Notes: generated by a model from the sequence alone, not told the origin. Positions 22,465 through 29,937 are shown, counted from the stretch's first letter. The stretch: 31,542 nucleotides of DNA from CAZMHN01 sp964566145 (GCA_964566145.1 CAZMHN010000009.1:1-31542), one strand, 5' to 3'. Numbers and translations: made by a program.

Positions 22465-23262
22465 TTATTCTTCGTCCTTCTTCGGCCGTCCGCGCTTCTT
22501 GGCTGCTTTCGGCTCCTCGGTTTCCACCGAAGCTTCCGCTTCCGGAGCCGCCTCAGTTGCATCGGAAGAACCCGCGACCTGGTCGCTTATGACCACTGAA
22601 AAATGGTCTATGAGTACGCGGGCCGACTGCTGCACGGCTTCCAGGGGCGTCAATGATCCGTCCGTTTCTACATCCAAGGTAACGCGCTCGTAGTTGGTCA
22701 TCTGCCCGACGCGCACATTCTCGACGCTGTACCCGACGCGGCGGACCGGACTGAAAATGGAATCAATGGCAATGGTACCGATGTCCAGCTTCTTGCTGTC
22801 GCGGCTCTCAACCGGCACATATCCCCTGCCTTGCTCGCAAATGAACTCAATCTCGAGCGAGGCCTTCTTGTCCGTCAGGGTGGCCAGGTGCAGGTCAGGA
22901 TTCAGCACCTCGACGTCGGAATTCCTGGTTATGTCAGCCGCGGTAACTTCCTTTTCACCCGATGCTTTAAGTGAAATGGTGACCGGCTCAGAGGAGTGCA
23001 CCTTGACCCGCAGCTGCTTGATGTTGAGAAGCAGGTCGACGACGTCCTCTTTGACGCCCGGCACCGAGGTGAACTCGTGGTCCGCGCTCGCAATCTTCAC
23101 GGCCGTAACGGCCGAACCCGGCAAACTGGAAAGCAACACACGCCTGAGGGCGTTGCCCATGGTGGAACCGTAGCCTGGATAGCACGGCTCAATGGCGATG
23201 CGTGCGCGATTCTCGCCCGCGGACGACTCGCTGACTGTTTTGGGAAGCGGGAGGTGCTCCAT
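22465..23262 (-). CDS. rpoA: RNA polymerase alpha subunit lacking the C-terminal domain
   Basis: Protein of 265 residues against 329 in E. coli. The N-terminal assembly domain is complete: RIAIEPCYPGYGSTMGNALRRVLLSSLPGSAVTAVKI, EFTSVPGVKEDVVDLLLNIKQL, then RGYVPVESRDS and FSPVRRVGYSVENVRVGQMTNYERVTLDVETDGSLTP. After the last dimerisation helix (~residue 228) there is no alpha-CTD. A 35-residue low-complexity acidic/Ala tail follows, ending in KKRGRPKK (255-262), an AT-hook-like motif. The alpha-CTD normally binds UP elements and activators, so regulation must differ here. It lies in its normal place between rpsD and rplQ. Confidence 0.95.
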   Translation of the reverse strand: MEHLPLPKTVSESSAGENRARIAIEPCYPGYGSTMGNALRRVLLSSLPGSAVTAVKIASADHEFTSVPGVKEDVVDLLLNIKQLRVKVHSSEPVTISLKASGEKEVTAADITRNSDVEVLNPDLHLATLTDKKASLEIEFICEQGRGYVPVESRDSKKLDIGTIAIDSIFSPVRRVGYSVENVRVGQMTNYERVTLDVETDGSLTPLEAVQQSARVLIDHFSVVISDQVAGSSDATEAAPEAEASVETEEPKAAKKRGRPKKDEE

Positions 23263-23300
23263 AAGACAAGGTGGTTAGTAGAGCAAAAGCTCCTAGAATG

Positions 23301-23915
23301 TTACCGGGAGTAGTACTCAATGATGAGCTTGATGTCGAAAGGCGGGTTGATCTGTTCCTTTGAAGGATAGCCCACCACTTTGGCTTTCATCTCCTTATCG
23401 TCCACGGCCAGCCATTCGGATGTTGCGGGCTGCTTGCCCCACACCTTCATAAGATTCGCAAAGTACGGCCGATTGACGCTGGCTTGCTCCACTCCCACCA
23501 CTTCGCCTTCGCGTACGCGGTAAGACGAGATGTCCACCTTCTTGCCGTTTACGGCTATGTGGCCGTGGTTCACGAGCTGGCGAGCCGCGGCGCGGGTCTT
23601 GGTCAGACCCATACGGAACACCACATTGTCGAGCCGCCGTTCCAAAAGCTGAAGCAACACTACGTCAGTTGCGCCGGTTTGGCGGATGGCCTCCTCGTAG
23701 TACTTCCTAAACTGTCGTTCCAGCATGCCGTAAATCCACCTGGCTTTCTGCTTCTCCCTCAGCTGCAAGCCATAGCCCGTAAGCTTGGGCCTGCCCTTGG
23801 GGCCATGCACGCCGGCCGGATAGTTACGCCTAACCACCGGGCACTTGTCCGTGGTGCACATGCGTTCGCCGACGCGGCGGCAGAGTCTGTGTTTTGGTCC
23901 GGTGTATCGAGCCAT
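23301..23915 (-). CDS. rpsD: Ribosomal protein uS4
   Basis: Protein of 204 residues, near the E. coli length of 206. It begins MARYTGPKHRLCRRVGERM and has the S4 RNA-binding domain LLQLLERRLDNVVFRMGLTKTRAAARQLVNHGHIAVNGKKVDI, ending IKLIIEYYSR. Three Cys near the N-terminus (RLC, RMC, DKC) resemble the zinc-binding form of uS4, which has four; one seems lost. uS4 starts 30S assembly by binding 16S rRNA and in other bacteria represses its own operon. It lies 13 bases after rpsK and 38 bases before rpoA. Confidence 0.97.
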   Translation of the reverse strand: MARYTGPKHRLCRRVGERMCTTDKCPVVRRNYPAGVHGPKGRPKLTGYGLQLREKQKARWIYGMLERQFRKYYEEAIRQTGATDVVLLQLLERRLDNVVFRMGLTKTRAAARQLVNHGHIAVNGKKVDISSYRVREGEVVGVEQASVNRPYFANLMKVWGKQPATSEWLAVDDKEMKAKVVGYPSKEQINPPFDIKLIIEYYSR

Positions 23916-23928
23916 ACGAAAATTCGCG

Positions 23929-24381
23929 TTACACGCGCCTGGGCCTGGGCGGCCGACAGCCGTTGTGCGGCACTGGCGTAACGTCGCGGATGGTGAGCAA
24001 ATTGAGTCCGTTGGCGAACAGAGCGCGAATGGCCGCTTCGCGGCCCACGCCCACGCCCTTCACCAAAACCTCCACGTCCTTCAACCCGTATTCCTTGGCG
24101 CGCTCCACAGCCGTCCGTACAATTATGCCTGCCGCATAAGGCGTGGCCTTCTTGGGACCGCGGAACCCGACCTGTCCGGCGGAACATGAAGACAACGCAT
24201 TCCCGTTTTGGTCGGTCAGCGTAACAACGGTATTGTTGTACGTGGCCAGAATGTGCGCTTGCCCGCGAGACACCTGCCGCTTCTTCTTGGAGCGGCGCTT
24301 TTTAGGCGCGGCCTCGGTCCCGGGGGCCGCACTTTCGGCCGACGGGGCGGCCTCTGCTGATTTCTTCAAATCTTCATCCAT
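23929..24381 (-). CDS. rpsK: Ribosomal protein uS11 with an N-terminal extension
   Basis: Protein of 150 residues. The core is standard: GQAHILATYNNTVVTLTDQNGNALSSCSAGQVGFRG, KKATPYAAGIIVRTAVERAKEYGLKDVEVLVKGVGVGREAAIRAL, and the C-terminal TIRDVTPVPHNGCRPPRPRRV. The first ~35 residues (MDEDLKKSAEAAPSAESAA then KKRRSKKKR) are an acidic/Ala stretch followed by a basic patch and are not in E. coli uS11 (129 residues). uS11 forms part of the mRNA exit channel of the 30S platform. Usual neighbours rpsM and rpsD. Confidence 0.97.
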   Translation of the reverse strand: MDEDLKKSAEAAPSAESAAPGTEAAPKKRRSKKKRQVSRGQAHILATYNNTVVTLTDQNGNALSSCSAGQVGFRGPKKATPYAAGIIVRTAVERAKEYGLKDVEVLVKGVGVGREAAIRALFANGLNLLTIRDVTPVPHNGCRPPRPRRV

Positions 24382-24393
24382 ACGAATAGGCTG

Positions 24394-24783
24394 TTAGGTC
24401 TTCTGCGCTGTGGGCTTGCGGCCACTGCCCATGGTCCTGCGAACGTTACCGCGGACCGTTCGAGTGTTCGTTCTGGTGCGCTGACCGCGGACCGGCAGTT
24501 TCTTGGAATGACGCGAACCGCGGTAAGAACCTATATCCTTCAGGCGCTTTATGTTCATCATGATCTCGCGCCTCAAGTCGCCTTCCACATGGTAGTGCTT
24601 CTCAATGAAATCCTTCAGGCGGGACACCTGATCCTCGGTCAGGTCCTCGGTCCGGGTGTTCGGGTCTATGCCTGTAGCGCTAAGGACCTTTTGCGACAAC
24701 GGCAGACCAATGCCGAAAAGATAGGTAAGAGCTATCTCTACGCGCTTGTTTCGTGGCAAATTGACTCCGGCGATACGTGCCAT
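24394..24783 (-). CDS. rpsM: Ribosomal protein uS13
   Basis: Protein of 129 residues starting MARIAGVNLPRNKRVEIALTY, with GIGLPLSQKVLSATGID, LRREIMMNIKRLKDIGSYRGSRH and the basic C-terminus LPVRGQRTRTNTRTVRG...GRKPTAQKT. uS13 is in the 30S head and contacts P-site tRNA and the 50S bridge B1. It is 11 residues longer than E. coli because of the C-terminal tail. It lies 13 bases after rpmJ and 12 before rpsK. Confidence 0.98.
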   Translation of the reverse strand: MARIAGVNLPRNKRVEIALTYLFGIGLPLSQKVLSATGIDPNTRTEDLTEDQVSRLKDFIEKHYHVEGDLRREIMMNIKRLKDIGSYRGSRHSKKLPVRGQRTRTNTRTVRGNVRRTMGSGRKPTAQKT

Positions 24784-24796
24784 AAAAGATGTCGTG

Positions 24797-24910
24797 CTAC
24801 CCCTGCCTCTGCTTATGCTTCGGGTTCTCGCAAATGACCACGAGCCGCTTCTGCCTGCGGATGACGCGGCACTTGGAGCATATCTTCTTGATGGATGCTC
24901 GAACCTTCAT
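24797..24910 (-). CDS. rpmJ: Ribosomal protein bL36
   Basis: A 37-residue gene from ATG 24910 to TAG 24797. It begins MKVRASIKKICSKC and carries the zinc ribbon C-x2-C-x12-C-x4-H (CSKC, then ICENPKH), ending KQRQG, the usual bL36 finish. The zinc-binding form. It lies 7 bases after infA and 13 bases before rpsM, the standard infA-rpmJ-rpsM order. It is too small for most gene finders. Confidence 0.97.
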   Translation of the reverse strand: MKVRASIKKICSKCRVIRRQKRLVVICENPKHKQRQG

Positions 24911-24917
24911 AGGAAAT

Positions 24918-25178
24918 TTAGTACCGATAAACTACGCGACCCTTGCTGAGGTCGTAGGGCGTCATTTCCACCTTCACGCGGTCGCCCGGCAGGAGCCGTA
25001 TGCGGAACATGCGCATGCGGCCTGACAGGTGGGCCAAGATGACGTGTCCGTTATCAAGCCGGACACGGAACATGGCGGAGGGTAGAAGTTCCTCCACCAA
25101 ACCATCTACTTCCAGGAACCCTTTCGGATTCGCTTGAACACTGCTTTCGGCAGTGTCGTTCGTCGTGTGTTCGGTCAT
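24918..25178 (-). CDS. infA: Translation initiation factor IF-1 with an N-terminal extension
   Basis: Protein of 86 residues from ATG 25178, chosen because AGAGGG lies a few bases upstream; the frame extends to 25214. The OB fold is canonical: LEVDGLVEELLPSAMFRVRLDNGHVILAHLSGRMRMFRIRLLPGDRVKVEMTPYDLSKGRVVYR. Usual IF-1 has 72 residues; here ~15 extra Thr/Asn/Ser-rich residues precede the fold. IF-1 blocks the ribosomal A site during initiation. Probably the first gene of the ribosomal operon, with a terminator-like hairpin upstream. Confidence 0.97.
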   Translation of the reverse strand: MTEHTTNDTAESSVQANPKGFLEVDGLVEELLPSAMFRVRLDNGHVILAHLSGRMRMFRIRLLPGDRVKVEMTPYDLSKGRVVYRY

Positions 25179-25248
25179 GAACCCTCTGTAAGGCGTGCGG
25201 CGACAGGGTGGCAACCCGCAGCCATAATTTGGTAATTCATCAAAAACG

Positions 25249-25265
25249 GCAGGTTAGGTTCCTGC
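25249..25265 (-). terminator. Weak terminator-like hairpin upstream of infA
   Basis: GCAGG and CCTGC arms (5 bp, 7-base loop) are followed on the minus strand by CGTTTTTGA, 5 bases after the stop of the membrane-anchored gene at 25270. It may limit read-through from alaS into the ribosomal operon. The stem is short, so attenuation is more likely than full termination. Confidence 0.4.
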
Positions 25266-25269
25266 AACG

Positions 25270-25971
25270 CTACTCAAGTATAGAAGTTTTTCCTTCCACG
25301 TCAAGGGTGAGGGTGAGGCTTGATGGGTTTTTGGGAATTTTATGGCTCAACCTAGCCAAAAAGTTAGGCTGAACACGTATCATGACAGTAGCTACGCCCT
25401 TCTGCGACTCTAAATAGCCCCAAGCTTCGCTTATGGGCATGCCTGCCAGATGCGAACGCCAGAGCGATACGGGCATGGGGCGGTAGGCCAAAACTTTGGC
25501 TTGGACCACGGCCGTAAAAGACCGCCCGTTCCCGCTCGCGACTGGCGTACTCAGGTGAAAAGAGAGCGAATCCGGAACTTCAATGAATTCCTCGGCCAAA
25601 ATCTCAGCCACCTTCCGTTGCACCAAGCTGGAGACATGGGTGCGGTCGTACGCGACTTCCACATCCCCCACCGACAGAACTTCAAAGCCAGCCGCCGCCA
25701 GGCCACCCCTCTGGACTTCGTCTGTTATTAGGCGTCCCGGGATGTTTCCCACCGCCAGTAGCGGTTCAGTCAGGGCGGTGTCTATCCTAACGTCTGCCGC
25801 GACCTGCACTTCTTCGATCTCCGGCACAATCACAACCGACACGACCGGAAGCACGTACCAGCCAACGCCAACAAGGGCTACGCCGACCAACGACCAGAAT
25901 ACGCCAAGTATGCGCCGGCCCGTGCGCGAGGCGCGCACTTGGCCTACGTTAGCTCGAACATCACCCGTCAT
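25270..25971 (-). CDS. Membrane-anchored extracytoplasmic protein of unknown function
   Basis: Protein of 233 residues starting at ATG 25971, with a GAGGG ribosome site overlapping the end of alaS. A basic cytoplasmic head (RASRTGRR) precedes one membrane helix (~residues 19-44). The external part has alternating beta strands: VVSVVIVPEIEEVQVAADVRID, NIPGRLITDEVQR, and a C-terminal VATVMIRVQPNFLARLSHKIPKNPSSLTLTLDVEG. The pattern of a P-E segment, then IPGR, then a terminal strand-loop-strand resembles the baseplate-J-like membrane proteins seen in CPR genomes, but this is memory-based and weak. It is 6 bases from alaS. Confidence 0.65.
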   Translation of the reverse strand: MTGDVRANVGQVRASRTGRRILGVFWSLVGVALVGVGWYVLPVVSVVIVPEIEEVQVAADVRIDTALTEPLLAVGNIPGRLITDEVQRGGLAAAGFEVLSVGDVEVAYDRTHVSSLVQRKVAEILAEEFIEVPDSLSFHLSTPVASGNGRSFTAVVQAKVLAYRPMPVSLWRSHLAGMPISEAWGYLESQKGVATVMIRVQPNFLARLSHKIPKNPSSLTLTLDVEGKTSILE

Positions 25972-25977
25972 GCGCCC

Positions 25978-27594
25978 TCACGCCCCCACCGACGCTTTGA
26001 TGCGCCGTATGCCAGCCGCCACCGCTTCTTCCTTCAACACCTTGAACTTGCCGATGGCCCCCGTACGCTCAACATGCGGCCCGCCGCAGAACTCGCGGCT
26101 TATGACCTCGTTTGTTTTTGAGTCCACTACGCTATACACGGACACGGTGTCTGCATATTTCTCGCCGAACACGCCGATAGCCTCCAGCTTCTTGGCTTCC
26201 TCCAGGGGCATTACCTCGCGCTTCACAATAAGGTCACGCTCTATCCACCCGTTCACCAGCTTCTCAACCTCACGCAATTGTTCCGGCGTGACTTTCTCCG
26301 GATGCGTGAAGTCGAACCGCGTGCGCTCTTTCGTGATGTTGCTCCCCTTTTGCCACACGTGACCGCCTAACACTCTCCTCAAGGCCGCGTTCATGAGGTG
26401 CGTGGCGGTGTGGAGCCTGACGACCTCGTCCGTGTGGTCGGCCAATCCCCCCTTGAATACTCCAGCGGAGGCGGTCCGGGAAAGCTCCTGGTGCTTCTCG
26501 AATTCCCGGGCAAACACCTCGCGGTCAACCTGCTGTCCATTGGTTTCCGCCAGCTCCTTGGTCAGCTCCCAGGGGAAGCCGTAAGTTTGATACAGGTCAA
26601 AAGCGATCTTACCATCCACCGCCTGTAGCTTCTCGAATTCGCGCAAACCCTTATCCAAAGTCTTGCTGAACTTCTGGGCCTCCTCGCCCAATATACGCGT
26701 GACGGACTCGGCTTCGCTGTCCAACTCAGGGTAAGCGCCTAGGAACGTAGCTCTCAGCGCCATGACGAACCCCGGGATCCAGTCATGCCCCAGCTCCAAC
26801 TGCCTCGCATACACGAGCGAACGGCGGATGAGGCGGCGCATGACGTAGCCGCGGTCCTTGTTGGAAGGCTGTACGCCGTCGGCGGCCATGAAGCAGGCCG
26901 CACGCAAATGATCGGCAATGACCTTGAACTTAAACTCGTCCTCTATGCGGGTGTTCCCCTTCAAGTACGTGATGAGCGGAACGAACAGATCTGTTTCGTA
27001 CACGCTTCTTAGGCCGTTCAGGGCCACAAGCGTACGCTCCAATCCCATGCCGGTATCCACGTTCGGCTTGGCCAGACGCTCGTACTTTCCCTCGGCGGTT
27101 TTGTTGTATTGCATGAACACGTCGTTCCAAATCTCGAACCACCGCTTATCTTTAGGATCGAACGCCTTAGGCGCAGGCTCCTCCCCGGTCCAGAAGAACA
27201 TTTCCGTATCCGGTCCGCACGGNNNNNNNNNNNNNNNNNNNNNNNNNNNNNNNNNNNNNNNNNNNNNNNNNNNNNNNNNNNNNNNNNNNNNNNNNNNNNN
27301 NNNNNNNNNNNNNNNNNNNNNNTTGCCTAGCATTTCGAAAAACGTAAGGTGCGTAGCGTCACCCACCTCGTCTATGTCGCCGGTACGAATGCACTTCTGC
27401 GCGTCGGCCAGGCGTTTGCCCAAAGGATGCGGCTCACCGAGCAAATACGGCACCAACGGGTGCATGCCCGCGGTCGTGAACAGCACAGTCGGGTCGTTCG
27501 CCGGAACCAGCGGCGCAGACGGGATGACGGCATGCCCGCGGGCGGCAAAGAATTTCAGGTACTTATCACGAAGCTCGCTTGAGGAAATTGGCAT
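25978..27594 (-). CDS. alaS: Alanyl-tRNA synthetase without C-Ala domain (interrupted by a sequencing gap)
   Basis: The frame from ATG 27594 begins SELRDKYLKFFAARGHAVIPSAPLVP, with the class II motif-1 region TTAGMHPLVPYLLGE and THLTFFEMLG, then 100 N, then PCGPDTEMFFW of motif 2/3. It continues through the tRNA-recognition helices to the editing domain with zinc ligands HTATH and CGGPH. It ends at FKVLKEEAVAAGIRRIKASVGA. The C-terminal coiled coil and C-Ala domain of bacterial AlaRS (~870 residues) are absent. The N run stands for about 34 codons, but this interval is ~80 residues in E. coli AlaRS, so real bases are probably missing. Confidence 0.93.
   Translation of the reverse strand: MPISSSELRDKYLKFFAARGHAVIPSAPLVPANDPTVLFTTAGMHPLVPYLLGEPHPLGKRLADAQKCIRTGDIDEVGDATHLTFFEMLGXXXXXXXXXXXXXXXXXXXXXXXXXXXXXXXXXXPCGPDTEMFFWTGEEPAPKAFDPKDKRWFEIWNDVFMQYNKTAEGKYERLAKPNVDTGMGLERTLVALNGLRSVYETDLFVPLITYLKGNTRIEDEFKFKVIADHLRAACFMAADGVQPSNKDRGYVMRRLIRRSLVYARQLELGHDWIPGFVMALRATFLGAYPELDSEAESVTRILGEEAQKFSKTLDKGLREFEKLQAVDGKIAFDLYQTYGFPWELTKELAETNGQQVDREVFAREFEKHQELSRTASAGVFKGGLADHTDEVVRLHTATHLMNAALRRVLGGHVWQKGSNITKERTRFDFTHPEKVTPEQLREVEKLVNGWIERDLIVKREVMPLEEAKKLEAIGVFGEKYADTVSVYSVVDSKTNEVISREFCGGPHVERTGAIGKFKVLKEEAVAAGIRRIKASVGA
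27223..27322. other. Assembly gap (100 N) inside alaS
   Basis: Exactly 100 N, a common placeholder length for gaps of unknown size. It removes the segment between motif 1 and the GPCGP loop of the alanyl-tRNA synthetase catalytic domain. The frame continuing across it is partly luck; the gap length should not be trusted. Confidence 0.99.
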
Positions 27595-27606
27595 ATGTGC
27601 CTAAGG

Positions 27607-27635
27607 AGAGTACCAAAGAAACCGCTTTGTTTCAA
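27607..27635 (-). promoter_or_regulatory. Promoter for alaS, giving a near-leaderless transcript
   Basis: TTGAAA (27630-27635) and TACTCT (27607-27612) are 17 bases apart. Only 12 bases separate the -10 from ATG 27594, so the transcript should start ~5 bases before the ATG. No Shine-Dalgarno fits. The spacer contains a small inverted repeat (GAAAC-N6-GTTTC). Confidence 0.6.
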
Positions 27636-27653
27636 GCTAAAAATCGCGTCAGA

Positions 27654-28757
27654 CTACCAGCTCAGTTTTTGCCCTTGAACGCGTGAAATAACCGCACCGC
27701 CCGCAACCTCCAGCCCGGCTCGCGTCTTTTTGTACAGCACGGCCGATTGCCCGGGCGTAATGGCGCGCTGGGCCGCATGGAACGTTATCCTCAATCCGTT
27801 GCCCTGCCGCGACACCTGGGCCGGGAACGCCGGGTGTCGGTAGCGGTGCCGAACCATAAACACAGCCGGCAGATCAGGCTCCCCTGCCACCCAGTGGGGT
27901 TTTTCCGTGACGCATATGCTCGCCATTATGAGCTTTTGCTCCTTCAATGAACCTACAATAAGCTTGTTGGCTCGCCAAGAGCGCCCCACCACGTACCACG
28001 GGCCGCGGGACAGACCCAGTCCCTCCCGCTGGCCAATGGTGTAGAACGCCAAGCCTGCGTGCTCGCCAAGCTTCACCCCTTCCGTGTTCACGATTGGTCC
28101 GGGCCGCTCCGGCAGCCTGGTACGGAGAAAATCCTTCATCTTAACTTCGCCAACAAAACAGATGCCGACGCTGTCGGGCTTCTCGGCCACGGGGAGTTTC
28201 GCCCGCTTGGCCTGGAGGCGAACCTTCTGTTTGGTCATCTCGCCGACCGGGAACATGAGGCGCCTAAGCTGGCCCTGCTTTAGCGTATACAGGAAATACG
28301 ACTGATCCTTGTTCTCGTCCGCTCCGGCCAACAAGCGGTACGTTCCCCGCGATTCATAGATGCGCGCATAGTGTCCCATGGCTATGGCGTAGGCGCCGCG
28401 ACCCAGTGCCCGTTTCAGGAACAACGGAACCTTCACGAATTGATTGCAGCGCACATCCGGATTGGGCGTCCTGCCGCGCGCGTACTCCCGAAAAAAGTAG
28501 TCAATGACCGACTTGCGGTACTCGCGCTCGAAATCCCACACCTCGAAAGGGATATTCAGACGTCTGGCCACAGCCGCGGCGTCATCCCGTTCACGCGTCC
28601 AGCTGCACTCACCGGCCAGGTCTCCTCCCGTTCCCGTATAGTTCTTCATAAAAACGCCGCGTACGGCGAACCCCTGGCGTTGCAGAAGATACGCCGATAC
28701 GGCAGAATCCACTCCGCCGGACAGCGCCACGAATACCGTTTTTTTGCCGCTCAACAT
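27654..28757 (-). CDS. mnmA: tRNA-specific 2-thiouridylase MnmA
   Basis: Protein of 367 residues, the same length class as E. coli MnmA (368). The PP-loop motif SGGVDS is at residues 13-18. The two catalytic cysteines are present at C104 (NPDVRCNQFVK) and C200 (DSVGICFVGE). Also seen: DENKDQSYFLYTL, MTKQKVRLQAKRAKLPVAEKPDS, and FYTIGQREGLG, followed by the C-terminal beta-barrel. MnmA adds sulfur to U34 of tRNA Glu, Gln and Lys using a persulfide donor; no cysteine desulfurase gene lies near. Single-gene unit with its own promoter. Confidence 0.97.
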   Translation of the reverse strand: MLSGKKTVFVALSGGVDSAVSAYLLQRQGFAVRGVFMKNYTGTGGDLAGECSWTRERDDAAAVARRLNIPFEVWDFEREYRKSVIDYFFREYARGRTPNPDVRCNQFVKVPLFLKRALGRGAYAIAMGHYARIYESRGTYRLLAGADENKDQSYFLYTLKQGQLRRLMFPVGEMTKQKVRLQAKRAKLPVAEKPDSVGICFVGEVKMKDFLRTRLPERPGPIVNTEGVKLGEHAGLAFYTIGQREGLGLSRGPWYVVGRSWRANKLIVGSLKEQKLIMASICVTEKPHWVAGEPDLPAVFMVRHRYRHPAFPAQVSRQGNGLRITFHAAQRAITPGQSAVLYKKTRAGLEVAGGAVISRVQGQKLSW

Positions 28758-28768
28758 ACCGTCTGGGA

Positions 28769-28797
28769 GTATACTGGTTCGGGTACGAGGAAATCAA
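28769..28797 (-). promoter_or_regulatory. Promoter for mnmA, giving a near-leaderless transcript
   Basis: TTGATT (28792-28797) and TATACT (28769-28774) with a 17-base spacer. The -10 ends 11 bases before ATG 28757, so the leader would be only ~4 bases. No Shine-Dalgarno is visible. The -35 overlaps the T-rich tail of the sortase terminator. Confidence 0.65.
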
Positions 28798-28827
28798 AAC
28801 GGCCCCGCCTGCTAGGCGGGGCCGTTT
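28797..28827 (-). terminator. Strong terminator of the surface-protein/sortase operon
   Basis: A 14-bp perfect stem (28797-28810 with 28814-28827; core GGCCCCGCCT / AGGCGGGGCC) and a 3-base loop, followed on the minus strand by TTTTGATTT. It lies 11 bases after the sortase stop. Confidence 0.88.
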
Positions 28828-28838
28828 CCAATAATCCG

Positions 28839-29906
28839 TTACTGCTTGAATTCGGCTATAACCACGTAACGTTTCAGGGCGGTGCCTATGGGATAGCTGG
28901 TCTGCAGGGTAAGCAGTTTCTCCTTGAAGCCGTACTGCGACAGATAGCTCGTATCCGTGGCTTTCACAACCTTTGCCTCCTTGACCACGTACGTATACGG
29001 CGTACCCAGCCTGTCCGTAACGGTGACCTCCGCCCCCAGTTTTATCCTGGGCAGAGTGGCGAACACTGTCTTGTAGCTCCCCTTGGCCCACTTGTAATCG
29101 GACGAATGGCCGAAGATGTACATGTTGCCGTAGCTTCCCGGCATGGCCGTGCCCGGGTACTGCACCACGCCGCCTGCCAGGGCCGCCTGGAATGCTTTCT
29201 CCGTAGCCTCATTCACATACTTCACTGGAACGGTGATGTTCAAACTTGGCAGGTACAGCGTATCGGGCTGGTAGGTCTTATCCGACTCTGGCTTGGATTG
29301 ATTCGAAACGGCCTTAGGGGCCGCCGGAGCGCCGCCACCGACCGTCGCCTTCACCTGTCCGGCCTCCACCGGGAGCAAATAACGCTTATGGTCCGCCACA
29401 TCCACGTACCAAAGCTCGCCATGCGCCTCAACCTGTATGAGATACTTGCCTGCAAGCTTTTTCGCCAGACGCGCATCAAGGGCAAGCGCTCCTGTGCTCA
29501 ACGGGTCATATCCGTTAATAATCTCCGCGCGGTCATCGTAGCCGTCGCCGTCCGTATCCCGGGACGAGCCGCTGGTTCCGATGGCGGATTCCAGGGTGTT
29601 ACTCAGTCCGTCCTGGTCGCTGTCTTCGCCGGTAGACCGCCCTAGCCCGATCTGAATCTTACCCAGATCGGAGTTGCGAATGCCTATGACCGGAAGGTCG
29701 GACACGGCGAGCGTCGGAGCGGACGCGGCTTGGCTGGCCGCTTCGGCCTGGCCCAGGTTTGGCCTGGTGAACGTATAGCGTATGTTCTCCCACAGGTAAT
29801 AGGGATTGAACACGGCTACGGTCGCACAGGACACCAGGAGGCCGACCGCAACGGTCTTCCAGGTCCAGTGGCGCTCCACGTATAGCTGAACAAGACGAAA
29901 ATTCAT
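28839..29906 (-). CDS. Sortase with an N-terminal TSP3/GELWYVD module; Ser at the catalytic Cys position
   Basis: Protein of 355 residues. A signal-anchor helix (~18-35) is followed by Ala-rich linker, a TSP3-like Asp-rich calcium loop (DSDQDGLSNTLE ... DTDGDGYDDRAE, ~95-128), a LIQVEAHGELWYVD repeat (~156-180), a linker, and a sortase fold (~212-355). The His is in NMYIFGHSSD (H267) and the Arg in TALKRYVV (R346). The position of the TLxTC cysteine reads TLQTSYP, with Ser337 (codon AGC). Either it is inactive, uses Ser, or the assignment is shifted. AAGGAG lies 4 bases before ATG 29906. It follows the LPRTG protein gene by 31 bases. Confidence 0.88.
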   Translation of the reverse strand: MNFRLVQLYVERHWTWKTVAVGLLVSCATVAVFNPYYLWENIRYTFTRPNLGQAEAASQAASAPTLAVSDLPVIGIRNSDLGKIQIGLGRSTGEDSDQDGLSNTLESAIGTSGSSRDTDGDGYDDRAEIINGYDPLSTGALALDARLAKKLAGKYLIQVEAHGELWYVDVADHKRYLLPVEAGQVKATVGGGAPAAPKAVSNQSKPESDKTYQPDTLYLPSLNITVPVKYVNEATEKAFQAALAGGVVQYPGTAMPGSYGNMYIFGHSSDYKWAKGSYKTVFATLPRIKLGAEVTVTDRLGTPYTYVVKEAKVVKATDTSYLSQYGFKEKLLTLQTSYPIGTALKRYVVIAEFKQ

Positions 29907-29937
29907 GTGACTCCTTGGTGTAAATGTCTAGCCGAAG

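Noticed and set aside
28371..29645. Long plus-strand open frame of 424 codons
   Set aside because: Antisense to mnmA and the sortase gene and runs across the strong terminator between them; no recognisable motif.
28839..29906. A frameshift hiding the sortase Cys
   Set aside because: The frame is continuous through His267, Ser337 and Arg346 to the stop, and the flanking family sequence is intact on both sides of Ser337, so a substitution, not a shift, explains the missing Cys.
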